A stretch of DNA of 33,884 nt from CAZZDA01 sp964652585 (GTDB lineage: Bacteria; Patescibacteriota; Patescibacteriia; UBA1544): NCBI GenBank assembly GCA_964652585.1, contig CAZZDA010000006.1, positions 1 through 33,884 of the forward strand, read 5' to 3'. Numbering within the stretch: the stretch's first letter is position 1; each line of letters begins with the position of its first letter. This document shows positions 22,216 to 30,364 of the stretch, piece by piece. Both the position numbers and the translations under genes were made by a program. The notes under the pieces were generated by a model, which was given only the letters and a program-made list of their open reading frames with translations, did no database searches and had not been told where the DNA came from.

Positions 22216-23802
22216 CTACAACAACGCTCTCCCTGTCATTTTTTTCGGTTTCGGCAGCTCTAAAAACTTCAGTATGGTTGGCGCAACATCAGAGAGCAAT
22301 CCTTGCGGTGTAAGCATACTCAAATCCTCCCCGACACTTGCCGGAAGACCCGCTGTTCTTCCCTCCAGTTCCGCACTAATAACCATAAAAGGAACAGGAA
22401 ATATGGAATGTTCCTTATCAATAACGCCTGTTTGCAACTTTACCACCTCTTCCGCATTACCGTGATCTGCGGTAACAAAGATCATACCTTTCTTTTGTAA
22501 TACCGCTTGTACGAGACGTCCGATGCACTTGTCAATAATTTCGACCGCTTCAATAGTTGCCGAGAGATTACCGGTATGTGCCACCATATCGGCATTTGCA
22601 AAATTAAGCGCAATAAAATCAAACTCTTCTTTTTCTACGTACTGCAACACCGTATCAGTGATCTGCTCCGCGCGCATGCGAGGTTTTTGATCGTAGGTCG
22701 CAACATGCGGCGAGGGAACAAGCTTTCTCTCCTCGCCGGGAAATGCCTGTTCAACACCGCCATTTAAGAAATAGGTTACATGCGCGTATTTTTCTGTTTC
22801 CGCAATATGAAGCTGCTTTAACCCCGCGTCACTGATGACTTTTGCCAACGGCTCCTCTATTTGCTCCGGAGGATATGCGGCAGTAACCGGCAAATCCTTA
22901 TCATACTCCGACATAGTGATCATAAAAAGATCATCTAAAAATACTCTGTCAAATTTCTCAAAACTGGGCAATGACAAAGCAGTAGTCAGTTGCCGCGCCC
23001 TGTCAGGCCGAAAATTAAAAAAGAGCACCGCATCGCCATTCTCAATTCGTCCAATAGGATCTCCGGACGCGGTGGTCAATACCGTTGGTATAAACTCTTC
23101 GTCATATTCTTTTCGGGTATACGCATCTTCAAGAGCTTTCAAAGGATCTGTTGCTGTTTTGTCAGCTTTTCCCTCTACCATAGCACGGTACGCTTTTTCG
23201 ATTCTGTCCCAATTGTTATCACGATCCATTGCCCAAAAACGCCCTGAGAGTGTTGCAAGTTTTCCAACACCTAAATCCTTTGTTTTTTGTAGTAGTTTTT
23301 CAATAAAGTTTTTTCCACTGTTAAATGGCGTGTCTCTACCATCAAGAATTGCGTGAATATACACTTCTTGCGCGCATGTAGCATGGTGTTGTTTTGCGCA
23401 CTCAAGTAAAGCGTAGAGGTGTTCTTCGTGGCTATGCACTCCACCGGGACTTACCAAGCCGACAAAGTGCATTTTTCCACCTGTTTTTACTACATGTTCC
23501 GCTGCCTCACCAAAAGTTTTGTTGGTAAAAAAACTGCCGTCTAAAATAGCTTTCCCAATTCTTGTCAGATCATTATAAATGATCTTTCCGGCGCCAATAT
23601 TTAAATGCCCTACCTCCGAATTACCCATTTCTCCCCAAGGAAGCCCCACTGCCTCTCCGGAGGCCTGCAAGGTCATAACCGGGTAGGTTTTCACCAATTG
23701 GTCAATAACAGGAGTTCGGGCAAGTGATATAGCATTGCCTCGTGAAGGAGGTGCAATACCCCATCCGTCAAGTATAATTAAGAGAGCAGGTTTTGGACGC
23801 AT
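22216..23802 (-). CDS. gpmI: 2,3-bisphosphoglycerate-independent phosphoglycerate mutase (copy 1)
   Basis: Interconverts 3- and 2-phosphoglycerate in glycolysis. Seen in 528 residues: metal-binding ILDGWG (D12), the phosphoserine site GNSEVGHLNIGAG (Ser62), HAILDGRDTPFNSG, GRFWAMDRDNNWDRIEKAY, FNFRPDRARQLT, YAHVTYFLNGG, NFANADMVAHTGN and VTADHGNAEEV: all metal ligands of the family. It starts 22 bases after the stop of a second, divergent gpmI. This copy is closer to the family consensus (canonical GNSEVGH, MVAHTGN). Confidence 0.97.
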   Translation of the reverse strand: MRPKPALLIILDGWGIAPPSRGNAISLARTPVIDQLVKTYPVMTLQASGEAVGLPWGEMGNSEVGHLNIGAGKIIYNDLTRIGKAILDGSFFTNKTFGEAAEHVVKTGGKMHFVGLVSPGGVHSHEEHLYALLECAKQHHATCAQEVYIHAILDGRDTPFNSGKNFIEKLLQKTKDLGVGKLATLSGRFWAMDRDNNWDRIEKAYRAMVEGKADKTATDPLKALEDAYTRKEYDEEFIPTVLTTASGDPIGRIENGDAVLFFNFRPDRARQLTTALSLPSFEKFDRVFLDDLFMITMSEYDKDLPVTAAYPPEQIEEPLAKVISDAGLKQLHIAETEKYAHVTYFLNGGVEQAFPGEERKLVPSPHVATYDQKPRMRAEQITDTVLQYVEKEEFDFIALNFANADMVAHTGNLSATIEAVEIIDKCIGRLVQAVLQKKGMIFVTADHGNAEEVVKLQTGVIDKEHSIFPVPFMVISAELEGRTAGLPASVGEDLSMLTPQGLLSDVAPTILKFLELPKPKKMTGRALL

Positions 23803-23838
23803 AGAAAGAGTTACGAGTTGTAAGTTATGAGTTATGAG
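23803..23838. repeat. Decayed short-period repeat tract between the two gpmI genes
   Basis: Runs of GAGTTAC, GAGTTGTAA, GTTAT, GAGTTAT, GAGATTT, GAG with about 7-base periodicity. The tract includes the end of gpmI copy 2. Confidence 0.5.
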
Positions 23839-25447
23839 ATTTGAGAAGCGATCGCCCTGTCATCTCTTTTGGTTGATCAACTCCAAGCAGTTCAAGAATG
23901 GTAGGCGCGACATCTCCAAGTATGCCTTGTGTCTTCACGCTATGCCTTGGCGCACCTCTTCTATGATCGGCAATAATAAATGGGACCGGATTGGTTGAGT
24001 GATGTGTAATTACTTTTTTTGAATCTTGTTCCACCATAGATTCAACATTACCATGATCAGCAGTTATTACCAATACTCCTTTTGCTTTTTTTACCGCTTC
24101 ATGTATGGTATGAACCGCCTTATCAACCGCTTCAATACCTTCAATACCCGCACGATAGATGCCGGTATGGCCGACCATATCAGCATTAGGAAGGTTTGCT
24201 ACCAATACATCATAGGACTGATCCCGCAAATGTCGTGTAAGAATTTTGGTAAGCTTTTCCAGCTGCATACGCGGATATTTGTCGTAATGCACAATATCAG
24301 GAGAATTGATCATGACCCGATCTTCTCCTCCGATTGGATGATCGTATCCCCCATTAAAAAAGTACGTCACATGCGCAAATTTTTCAGACTCTGCAATATA
24401 AAGCTGTCGGAAATCCTGTAAGATGGCAGGAAGGCTGTGAGGTACATCACGACCCGGATATGCAGTAAGTACATTCGGTAAGTCAGGGCCAAAGTCGGTC
24501 ATTGCAATAAAACGTAAGTTCTTTACAAGCGTGCGACGCGCTCCAAGTTCTCTCGTAAACGCTTCTGGCATATTTGGCAAAACGAATGACTTGGTAAGCT
24601 GTCGCGCCCTGTCAGAACGAAGATTATAAAAAATAACTGAGTCATTACGGCCAATACGACCAAATCGCCTCTTATGCCGTGTTATGATCGTAGGCTCAAG
24701 AAATTCATCTGTCTCCCCTCGATCATACCGTTCGGTAATTGCTTCTATAACCGAGTTAGCTGTATGCCCTTTACCTTGCACAAGAGCCGCGTATGCCGCC
24801 GCTGTTCGACTCCACGAACCTTTCCTATCCATTGCCCATGCACGACCCATGATCGTCACAACCTGCTCGCCATTGTGAAAAGATTGTTTCAATCGATTAT
24901 ACAATTCTATGCTCTTGTGCGGCGATGAATCCCTTCCATCCGTAAAGAGATGAAGATATGGCGCTTCCATTCCCAATTCTCTTAAAAGAGTGAGTAGCGC
25001 GAGCAAATGGTCAGGGTCAGCGTGCGGGCTATTTTCATCACCTAACAGCCCCATAATATGTATGCGTGAACGATTACGGCGTGCGTGATTGATCGCCTCC
25101 TTGAGCGCAGAGTTTTTGAAGAATGTTCCATCATTGATGCTGCGTGAAATATGCACAACATCCTGTAATATTACCCTTCCTGCGCCAAGATTCATATGCC
25201 CTGCCTCTGAATTTCCCGGCTGACGAGGTGGCAGACCAACCCCACGGCCATGAGCTGCAAGCGTCGTGTATGTATGATGGCGTCGCAACACATTATACGC
25301 AGGCGTTCTCGCCACCGTAAAAGGATTGCCTTCTTTTTTGCGACTCACCCCCCAACCGTCAAGAATAAGAAGAACGAGAGGGGTGTTTTTGTGTTGTGTA
25401 GCACCGGTAGATTTTTTTTTCTTTTGGGGTGTTTTATTTTTCTGCAT
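23825..25447 (-). CDS. gpmI: 2,3-bisphosphoglycerate-independent phosphoglycerate mutase (copy 2)
   Basis: 540 residues with the same architecture as the adjacent copy: LLILDGWG (D30), phosphoserine site GNSEAGHMNLGAG (Ser80), LFTDGRDSSPH, GRAWAMDRKGSWSRTAAAY, YNLRSDRARQLTKSF, FAHVTYFFNGGYD, NLPNADMVGHTGI and ITADHGNVESM. All catalytic and metal-binding residues seem kept, so it should be active. It differs by a 20-residue Lys/Gln/Thr-rich N-terminal extension and many substitutions, so the duplication is old or one copy was acquired. It lies downstream of eno. Confidence 0.95.
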   Translation of the reverse strand: MQKNKTPQKKKKSTGATQHKNTPLVLLILDGWGVSRKKEGNPFTVARTPAYNVLRRHHTYTTLAAHGRGVGLPPRQPGNSEAGHMNLGAGRVILQDVVHISRSINDGTFFKNSALKEAINHARRNRSRIHIMGLLGDENSPHADPDHLLALLTLLRELGMEAPYLHLFTDGRDSSPHKSIELYNRLKQSFHNGEQVVTIMGRAWAMDRKGSWSRTAAAYAALVQGKGHTANSVIEAITERYDRGETDEFLEPTIITRHKRRFGRIGRNDSVIFYNLRSDRARQLTKSFVLPNMPEAFTRELGARRTLVKNLRFIAMTDFGPDLPNVLTAYPGRDVPHSLPAILQDFRQLYIAESEKFAHVTYFFNGGYDHPIGGEDRVMINSPDIVHYDKYPRMQLEKLTKILTRHLRDQSYDVLVANLPNADMVGHTGIYRAGIEGIEAVDKAVHTIHEAVKKAKGVLVITADHGNVESMVEQDSKKVITHHSTNPVPFIIADHRRGAPRHSVKTQGILGDVAPTILELLGVDQPKEMTGRSLLKSHNS

Positions 25448-25454
25448 ATATTCT

Positions 25455-25567
25455 CAAAAATGGCAAATAGCAAAGCCTCAACGCCAAATCAAGTGCTAAA
25501 TCTCAATGACTGAAGAAGAATTTTTAGGCATTGAATAATTTGTCATTCATTTGGTATTTGGATTTTG
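25455..25567. repeat. Decayed short-period repeat tract between eno and gpmI copy 2
   Basis: Words related to GGCAAATAGCAAA, GCCAAATCAAG, GCTAAATCTCAATGAC on one side and TTTGTCATTCATTTGGTATTTGGATTTTG on the other recur with 8-10 base spacing, the second half resembling the reverse complement of the first. Confidence 0.5.
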
Positions 25568-26941
25568 TCATTTGGCATTCTGCTTCCGCAACTCCTCTTC
25601 TATCGCCATCAATCTATTATATTTGGCAACGCGCTCGCCCCGTGAAGGAGCGCCGGTTTTTATAAAGTCCGCTTGCACAGCCACCGCGAGATCGGCGATG
25701 AACGTATCGCATGTCTCGCCTGATCGATGCGACACTACGACGCGATACCCCGCCTTTCTTGCTTCCACAACCGTTTCCAGCGTTTCGGTAAGCGTACCTA
25801 TTTGATTGGGCTTAATAAGAATGGAGTTCGCTGCTTTGGCGGCAATACCTTGTTGCAGCCGCTTTTTGTTTGTCGTAAAAAGGTCATCTCCAACAAGCTG
25901 CACTCTCTCACCCAAACGCTTTGTCATCTCGCTCCATCCTTCCCAATCATTTTCATCTAATCCATCTTCAATAGACAGAAAAGGATAACGCTTGAGCCAG
26001 TCTTCGTAGAGACTTATAAGTTCATCGCGACCTAAAAAACTATGATCCAATTTAAAAGCATAGTCGTTCTTGTCTTTTCTATAGAGTACCGCGGCTCCTA
26101 CATCCATACCCAAATACACGTCTTTCCCCGGTACATATCCGGCGCGTTCTATGGCTTCTATAATCATATCAAGCGCCGCGACCGATGAATCAATGTCAGG
26201 AGCATAACCGCCTTCATTTCCTACATCCGTATCAAGTCCATGTTCTTGCAGTACTTGCGCAAGACGATGAAATATTTCCACACCAACACGAACACGCTCA
26301 TGAAAAGGATACAGCGATCTCTCTTGAGAATACGCGCGAGGTGTCGCTGTTGGGATAATGATAAATTCCTGAAAATCAAGATTGGTATCAGCGTGCTTTC
26401 CTCCATTAAAAATATTCATCATGGGAAAGGGAAGGTTGAGCTTGTCAGCTTTTTTACTGCTTACCAAAGTTCCGGGAAGGGCAAATAACGACTGCAGTAA
26501 TGCAGCATCTCCTCCTGCATGTGCGTACAAGTGTTGTAAGTGCGAGTAGAGCGACATATTTTGCGCAGACGCCGCGGCACGAGCACAAGCTAAAGAGACA
26601 CCAAGCATCGCATTACCACCAAGCCGTTTCTTTTCAACTGTTCCATCAAGTGCGATAAGTGTTTCGTCTATATTTTTCTGATCTTGCACATCATGCCCTT
26701 GCAACGCCGGACTGATAAGCTCTCGTACATTGCTTACTGCCTTGAGCACCCCTTTTCCATTATAACGATCCGGTTCCTGATCGCGCAGCTCATGCGCTTC
26801 TGTGCTACCGGTAGAAGCCCCCGAAGGGACAGAGGCAGACGCAGTCATACCCGATTCAAGTGTGACACCCACCTCAAGAGTTGGACTTCCTCGAGAGTCA
26901 AGTATTTCATGAGCGGCGATGTTTTGTATAGCGTACTTCAT
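25568..26941 (-). CDS. eno: Enolase
   Basis: Converts 2-phosphoglycerate to phosphoenolpyruvate. Seen in 457 residues: EILDSRGSPTLEV (12-24), PSGASTG (39-45), MMNIFNGGKHADTN (174-187), NEGGYAPD (242-249, catalytic Glu), SIEDGLDENDW (323-333), the signature ILIKPNQIGTLTET (374-387, Lys377) and SHRSGET (404-410). It is about 25-30 residues longer than usual because of an insertion near 143-168 (GGDAALLQSLFALPGTLVSSKK) before the MMN motif. It starts 21 bases after the pgk stop and has no Shine-Dalgarno. Confidence 0.97.
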   Translation of the reverse strand: MKYAIQNIAAHEILDSRGSPTLEVGVTLESGMTASASVPSGASTGSTEAHELRDQEPDRYNGKGVLKAVSNVRELISPALQGHDVQDQKNIDETLIALDGTVEKKRLGGNAMLGVSLACARAAASAQNMSLYSHLQHLYAHAGGDAALLQSLFALPGTLVSSKKADKLNLPFPMMNIFNGGKHADTNLDFQEFIIIPTATPRAYSQERSLYPFHERVRVGVEIFHRLAQVLQEHGLDTDVGNEGGYAPDIDSSVAALDMIIEAIERAGYVPGKDVYLGMDVGAAVLYRKDKNDYAFKLDHSFLGRDELISLYEDWLKRYPFLSIEDGLDENDWEGWSEMTKRLGERVQLVGDDLFTTNKKRLQQGIAAKAANSILIKPNQIGTLTETLETVVEARKAGYRVVVSHRSGETCDTFIADLAVAVQADFIKTGAPSRGERVAKYNRLMAIEEELRKQNAK

Positions 26942-26962
26942 AAAAAGAAAATAAAATATAAA

Positions 26963-28252
26963 TCAATTTGTTGACTTACGAGGTCTTGTAGAATTCGTAA
27001 GTGCCATACTCCCTACTCCGTACTTCTGACTCCATTTTTCCAACGCTTCTATTCCGGGAAGCGTACCCCCTTCCAACCAAGACAGGAGCGCACCTCCTCC
27101 GGTTGATACAACAGTCATCTTATGCAGTTTTCGCTGAGCCGCGATTGCGTGCACAGTATCTCCCCCGCCGACTATTGTCGTAGCAGTCAATCGACTTACG
27201 ACGCGCCCAAGAGCATAGGTACCTTTTGCAAAACGCCTGTCCTCAAATAAGCCCATGGGGCCATTCCATACCACTGTTTTTGCAATACCAAGAATACGCG
27301 CATATAAAGCTATGGTCTCAGGCCCGATATCAAGAATCATTTCATCTTTTGCAACAGCGCCAACGGCACAAATACGCACCTCATGAAAATCACTGTTCTT
27401 TTTTGCCACCACCACATCCAATGGTACTTTTATTTTCGGATTCGTAAGAGCAAGTGAACGCAATTTCCGTATCATCTTCGGTTCAATAAGTGATCTGCCA
27501 ACCGCAACACCTTGCGCTTGTAAAACCGTGTTTGCAAGAGCGCCACCCAAGAGTACATAATCTGTTGTGCGAAGAAGATCGTGTATGACCCCAAGTTTTG
27601 TTGATATTTTCACACCACCCACCACTGCAATATACGGACGGCGAGGCCGTTTCAGATAACGATGAAGTGCGGCAAGCTGCCGTTCAAGACTGATGCCAAC
27701 AACCGATTGTACGTATCGCGGCACGCCTGTGATACTGACTGATTTTCTATGGCACACACTAAAAGAATCTTGCACAAAAAGATCGCACATACCACTGAGT
27801 TCTTTTGCAAATACTCGATCATTTTTCTCCTCCTCGGGTATAAAGCGAATATTTTCCAAAACACCGATGGTGCCGGGAGCGATAGTATGAATAAATTTCT
27901 GAGCACCGGGAGTTATGTGTCCATTACGATACCAGATCGGCTTATACCAAGTAATCAAAGTTTTTGGTACTAAACGACGTAAAGTTGGTAGAAGCGGCTC
28001 AAGCGATAGTGTTGCAACTCTTTTTCCTTTCGGTCTCCCTCTGTGTCCGATAACCATTACTCGCGCTTTCTTTTTAACCAACCAAAGAAGCGTTGCGGCA
28101 TTTTGCTCCAAACGAAATTTTCCATGAGAAGCAACACGACCATTAACTATCGGTACATCCGCATTAATACGCACCAACACCAAACGATCTCGAAGTGCCG
28201 TCGTAGTTTTAAGTTGTGTGAGCGTCGTATAATGAAAAGATGTTTTCGCCAT
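26963..28252 (-). CDS. pgk: Phosphoglycerate kinase, divergent
   Basis: Transfers phosphate from 1,3-bisphosphoglycerate to ADP. Seen in 429 residues: VRINADVPI (27-35, replacing the usual VDxNVP), VIGHRGRPKG (67-76, usually SHLGRPKG), VLENIRF (132-138), VVGGVKISTKL (211-221), NGPMGLFE (330-337), VGGGDTV (362-368) and STGGGALLSWLEGGTLPGIEAL (384-404). Start at 28252 gives the family's normal N-terminus; the frame is open 33 codons upstream, but a TATACT -10 box ends only 8 bases before this ATG, implying leaderless translation. The last ~24 residues (KWSQKYGVGS...) extend past the usual end and are encoded partly by a short-period repeat tract. Confidence 0.94.
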   Translation of the reverse strand: MAKTSFHYTTLTQLKTTTALRDRLVLVRINADVPIVNGRVASHGKFRLEQNAATLLWLVKKKARVMVIGHRGRPKGKRVATLSLEPLLPTLRRLVPKTLITWYKPIWYRNGHITPGAQKFIHTIAPGTIGVLENIRFIPEEEKNDRVFAKELSGMCDLFVQDSFSVCHRKSVSITGVPRYVQSVVGISLERQLAALHRYLKRPRRPYIAVVGGVKISTKLGVIHDLLRTTDYVLLGGALANTVLQAQGVAVGRSLIEPKMIRKLRSLALTNPKIKVPLDVVVAKKNSDFHEVRICAVGAVAKDEMILDIGPETIALYARILGIAKTVVWNGPMGLFEDRRFAKGTYALGRVVSRLTATTIVGGGDTVHAIAAQRKLHKMTVVSTGGGALLSWLEGGTLPGIEALEKWSQKYGVGSMALTNSTRPRKSTN

Positions 28253-28260
28253 TGGTGATA

Positions 28261-28269
28261 AGTATAGCA
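28261..28269 (-). promoter_or_regulatory. Extended -10 promoter of pgk (leaderless)
   Basis: Minus strand: TGC-TATACT (28269-28261), then 8 bases to the pgk ATG at 28252. A -35 box is weak (TGTAAA-like, 17 bases upstream). Transcription should begin at or next to the start codon. Confidence 0.55.
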
Positions 28270-28301
28270 TGGAGAAGATATTTTTTACAGAGAAATTTCT
28301 G

Positions 28302-28331
28302 AAAAAAATAAACCTCTCTTTAGAAAGATTT
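28302..28331 (-). terminator. Rho-independent terminator between nnrE and pgk
   Basis: Minus strand: AAATCTTTC, loop TAAA, GAGAGGTTT (two G-U pairs), then ATTTTTTTC. It ends the nnrE transcript 50 bases after its stop and separates it from the pgk promoter. Confidence 0.75.
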
Positions 28332-28379
28332 ATCTCGTACTGCAAAAACATTTTCAGAGACTCGCTTATTTTAAGAAGA

Positions 28380-29129
28380 CTACCCTGTGGCTTCTTCCTT
28401 TACTTTGACAACTTTGATTTTTACCTCCAAAATATCATCTTGCGCGAAAATATTACCTACTTCCAACCCAAGTTGTTTATAGAGCGTCTGCGGTACGCCA
28501 ATGTCCGCCAAGAAAAGATCGCCTACCACGCGCTTTGCCTCCGGTTTTGAAAGCCCGGCTTTTGGAAGTGCTAACGAAACGGTTGCCTTGGCTAATACGC
28601 ACGGAGCATAAATAACACCTGTAGTACTATCAAGTCCTGAAGGAACATCCAGTGCAATAACTTTGTGTCCGGATTTATTGATATGTTCGATCATTCGAGC
28701 AACATTCCCACGTGGATTTCCTTCTATACCATATCCTAAAAGAGCATCAATGAAAATATCTGCTTGTTTTGTCTCAAACGCCACTTCGTCAGTCACCACA
28801 ATCGGCACCACACCCGCTTTTTCCAACATATACCAATACTGCTGAGATTCCTGTCCCATCTCTTCCTTCGAAACGCTCGTATACACCAGTACCTTCGCTC
28901 CCCAATTTACCAGATTGCGCGCGGCAGCAAACCCACCGGTACCATTATGTCCTTTTCCTACAAATACTGCTACTGTTTTTTCTCTCACCGTACCGCTCAT
29001 AAAATCGCGCGCGACAGAAGCTGTGTGTAATCCCGCCATACCTGTCATGTGCATCAATGAGACGCCAAACTCCTCCACCATAAGGCGGTCAATTTCTCTC
29101 ATTTGTTCTGTAGTAACGGCTTGAAGCAT
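28380..29129 (-). CDS. nnrE: NAD(P)H-hydrate epimerase (YjeF N-terminal domain)
   Basis: Repairs damaged NADH/NADPH hydrates by interconverting R and S epimers. Seen in 249 residues: TTEQMREIDRLMVEEFGVSLMHM at the N-terminus, VGKGHNGTGGFAAARNL (usually GxGNNGGDG; one Gly and Asp changed), FIDALLGYGIEGNPRG, VIALDVPSGLDSTTG and VSLALPKAGL. Only the epimerase domain is present; the fused dehydratase seen in many bacteria is absent. Lying between gap and pgk it fits NADH repair beside GAPDH, whose side reaction makes the hydrates. Confidence 0.92.
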   Translation of the reverse strand: MLQAVTTEQMREIDRLMVEEFGVSLMHMTGMAGLHTASVARDFMSGTVREKTVAVFVGKGHNGTGGFAAARNLVNWGAKVLVYTSVSKEEMGQESQQYWYMLEKAGVVPIVVTDEVAFETKQADIFIDALLGYGIEGNPRGNVARMIEHINKSGHKVIALDVPSGLDSTTGVIYAPCVLAKATVSLALPKAGLSKPEAKRVVGDLFLADIGVPQTLYKQLGLEVGNIFAQDDILEVKIKVVKVKEEATG

Positions 29130-29134
29130 AATAT

Positions 29135-29240
29135 CAACCTACAACTTTATGACATACAACTAACAACATGTCTTTAAAATTTGTTCAATTGTTTTAAACT
29201 TTTTGTTGGTAGGTTTTGTGTTGTTGGTGGTTGGTTGCTT
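29135..29240. repeat. Decayed short-period repeat tract upstream of nnrE
   Basis: Words CAACCTA, CAACTTTATGACATA, CAACTAA, CAACATG at one end and GTTGGTAGG, TTTTGTGTTGTTGGTGGTTGG at the other; the second set is related to the reverse complement of the first. It forms the leader of nnrE. Confidence 0.5.
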
Positions 29241-29243
29241 TGT

Positions 29244-29252
29244 AGTATACCA
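29244..29252 (-). promoter_or_regulatory. Extended -10 promoter of nnrE
   Basis: Minus strand TGG-TATACT (29252-29244) without a good -35 at 17 bases. Start expected near 29237, giving a leader of about 108 bases that consists of the short-period repeat tract. Confidence 0.45.
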
Positions 29253-29293
29253 CACCTTAAAACCACTCTTCATGACAAGTGTGGATAAGTTTT

Positions 29294-30295
29294 TCATTTT
29301 CTTCCAACCCTCATCACCATCTCAACCAAACGATTTGCATAGCCCCATTCATTATCATACCAAACAATAACTTTTACCAAGTCACCATCAATAACTTTAG
29401 TTAAACTCAAGTCAATAATACTAGAATGAGGATTGCCGACAATATCGCTCGAAACAATTGACTCTTTTGTCACTTGGACTATTCCTTTATAGAAAGGATG
29501 TTTTGATGCTTTTACAAAAGCTGCATTCACCTCCTCCACCGTCACGCGCTTTTTGAGCAGTAAAGTAAAGTCAGAGAGTGAGCCAACGGGAACCGGAACT
29601 CGCACCGCCAACCCGTCAAAGAGTCCTTTGAGTTGCGGTATGGTTTTGGTGGTTGCGAGCGCCGCTCCCGTGGTCGTGGGAACAATATTTTGGGCTGCCG
29701 CGCGCGCACGACGCAAATCTTTATTCGGTCCATCCACAATATTTTGCGCTGCGGTGTAGGCATGAATGGTGGTCATGGTCGCCTTTTTCACGCCATATGC
29801 ATTATTGATGATCGCCGCAACCGGCGCGATACAGTTGGTTGTGCACGATGCGTTTGAAATTATTTTCGTTGATTTCTTTATTTTCTTTTCATTAACACTT
29901 AAGACATGTGTTGCAATCGTCTCTGATTTTGCGGGAGCCGAGAGTACCACGCGCGCAGCACCGGCAGCAATATGTCCGGACGCCGTATCTTCTGTTAAAA
30001 ATCTTCCGGTGCATTCAAGTACGATATCAATATTTTTTTCTTTCCATGGCAATGCTTTCGGATCAGGAATAGCCGTAACCGCATATCGTTCTTTGCCAAC
30101 GATCAGCGAATCTTTGGTCGCACGCACCTTACTTTCATAATGACCATAGACCGTGTCATATTGCAACAAGTGCGCAAGAGTCTTGGTGTCGGTCAGATCA
30201 TTTATTGCAACCACGCGCACACCTTTTTTTTGAAGTGCAATCTTAAACGCAGCACGACCGATACGACCAAATCCATTAATAGCAATGTTGAGCAT
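29294..30295 (-). CDS. gap: Glyceraldehyde-3-phosphate dehydrogenase
   Basis: Oxidises glyceraldehyde-3-phosphate to 1,3-bisphosphoglycerate. Seen in 333 residues: NAD-binding NGFGRIGR (7-14), INDLTD with Asp33 (NAD preference), the active site SNASCTTNC (catalytic Cys151), TTIHAYT with His178, RARAAAQNIVPTTTGAA, and VIVWYDNEWGYANR (309-322). Length and motifs are standard. It is first of the lower-glycolysis genes here; pyruvate kinase and triosephosphate isomerase are not in the window. Confidence 0.98.
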   Translation of the reverse strand: MLNIAINGFGRIGRAAFKIALQKKGVRVVAINDLTDTKTLAHLLQYDTVYGHYESKVRATKDSLIVGKERYAVTAIPDPKALPWKEKNIDIVLECTGRFLTEDTASGHIAAGAARVVLSAPAKSETIATHVLSVNEKKIKKSTKIISNASCTTNCIAPVAAIINNAYGVKKATMTTIHAYTAAQNIVDGPNKDLRRARAAAQNIVPTTTGAALATTKTIPQLKGLFDGLAVRVPVPVGSLSDFTLLLKKRVTVEEVNAAFVKASKHPFYKGIVQVTKESIVSSDIVGNPHSSIIDLSLTKVIDGDLVKVIVWYDNEWGYANRLVEMVMRVGRK

Positions 30296-30314
30296 AGGAA
30301 ATTTGAGGGATTAA

Positions 30315-30344
30315 TTTATAGAAAAATGTTCGGCAAATTGTAAA
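30315..30344 (-). promoter_or_regulatory. Probable promoter of gap
   Basis: Minus strand: TTTACA (30344-30339), 18-base spacer, TATAAA (30320-30315), within a short-period repeat tract that also contains TTGACA a little further upstream. Leader about 13-15 bases. Confidence 0.45.
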
Positions 30345-30364
30345 CTGTCAATTGTTAATAGTTG

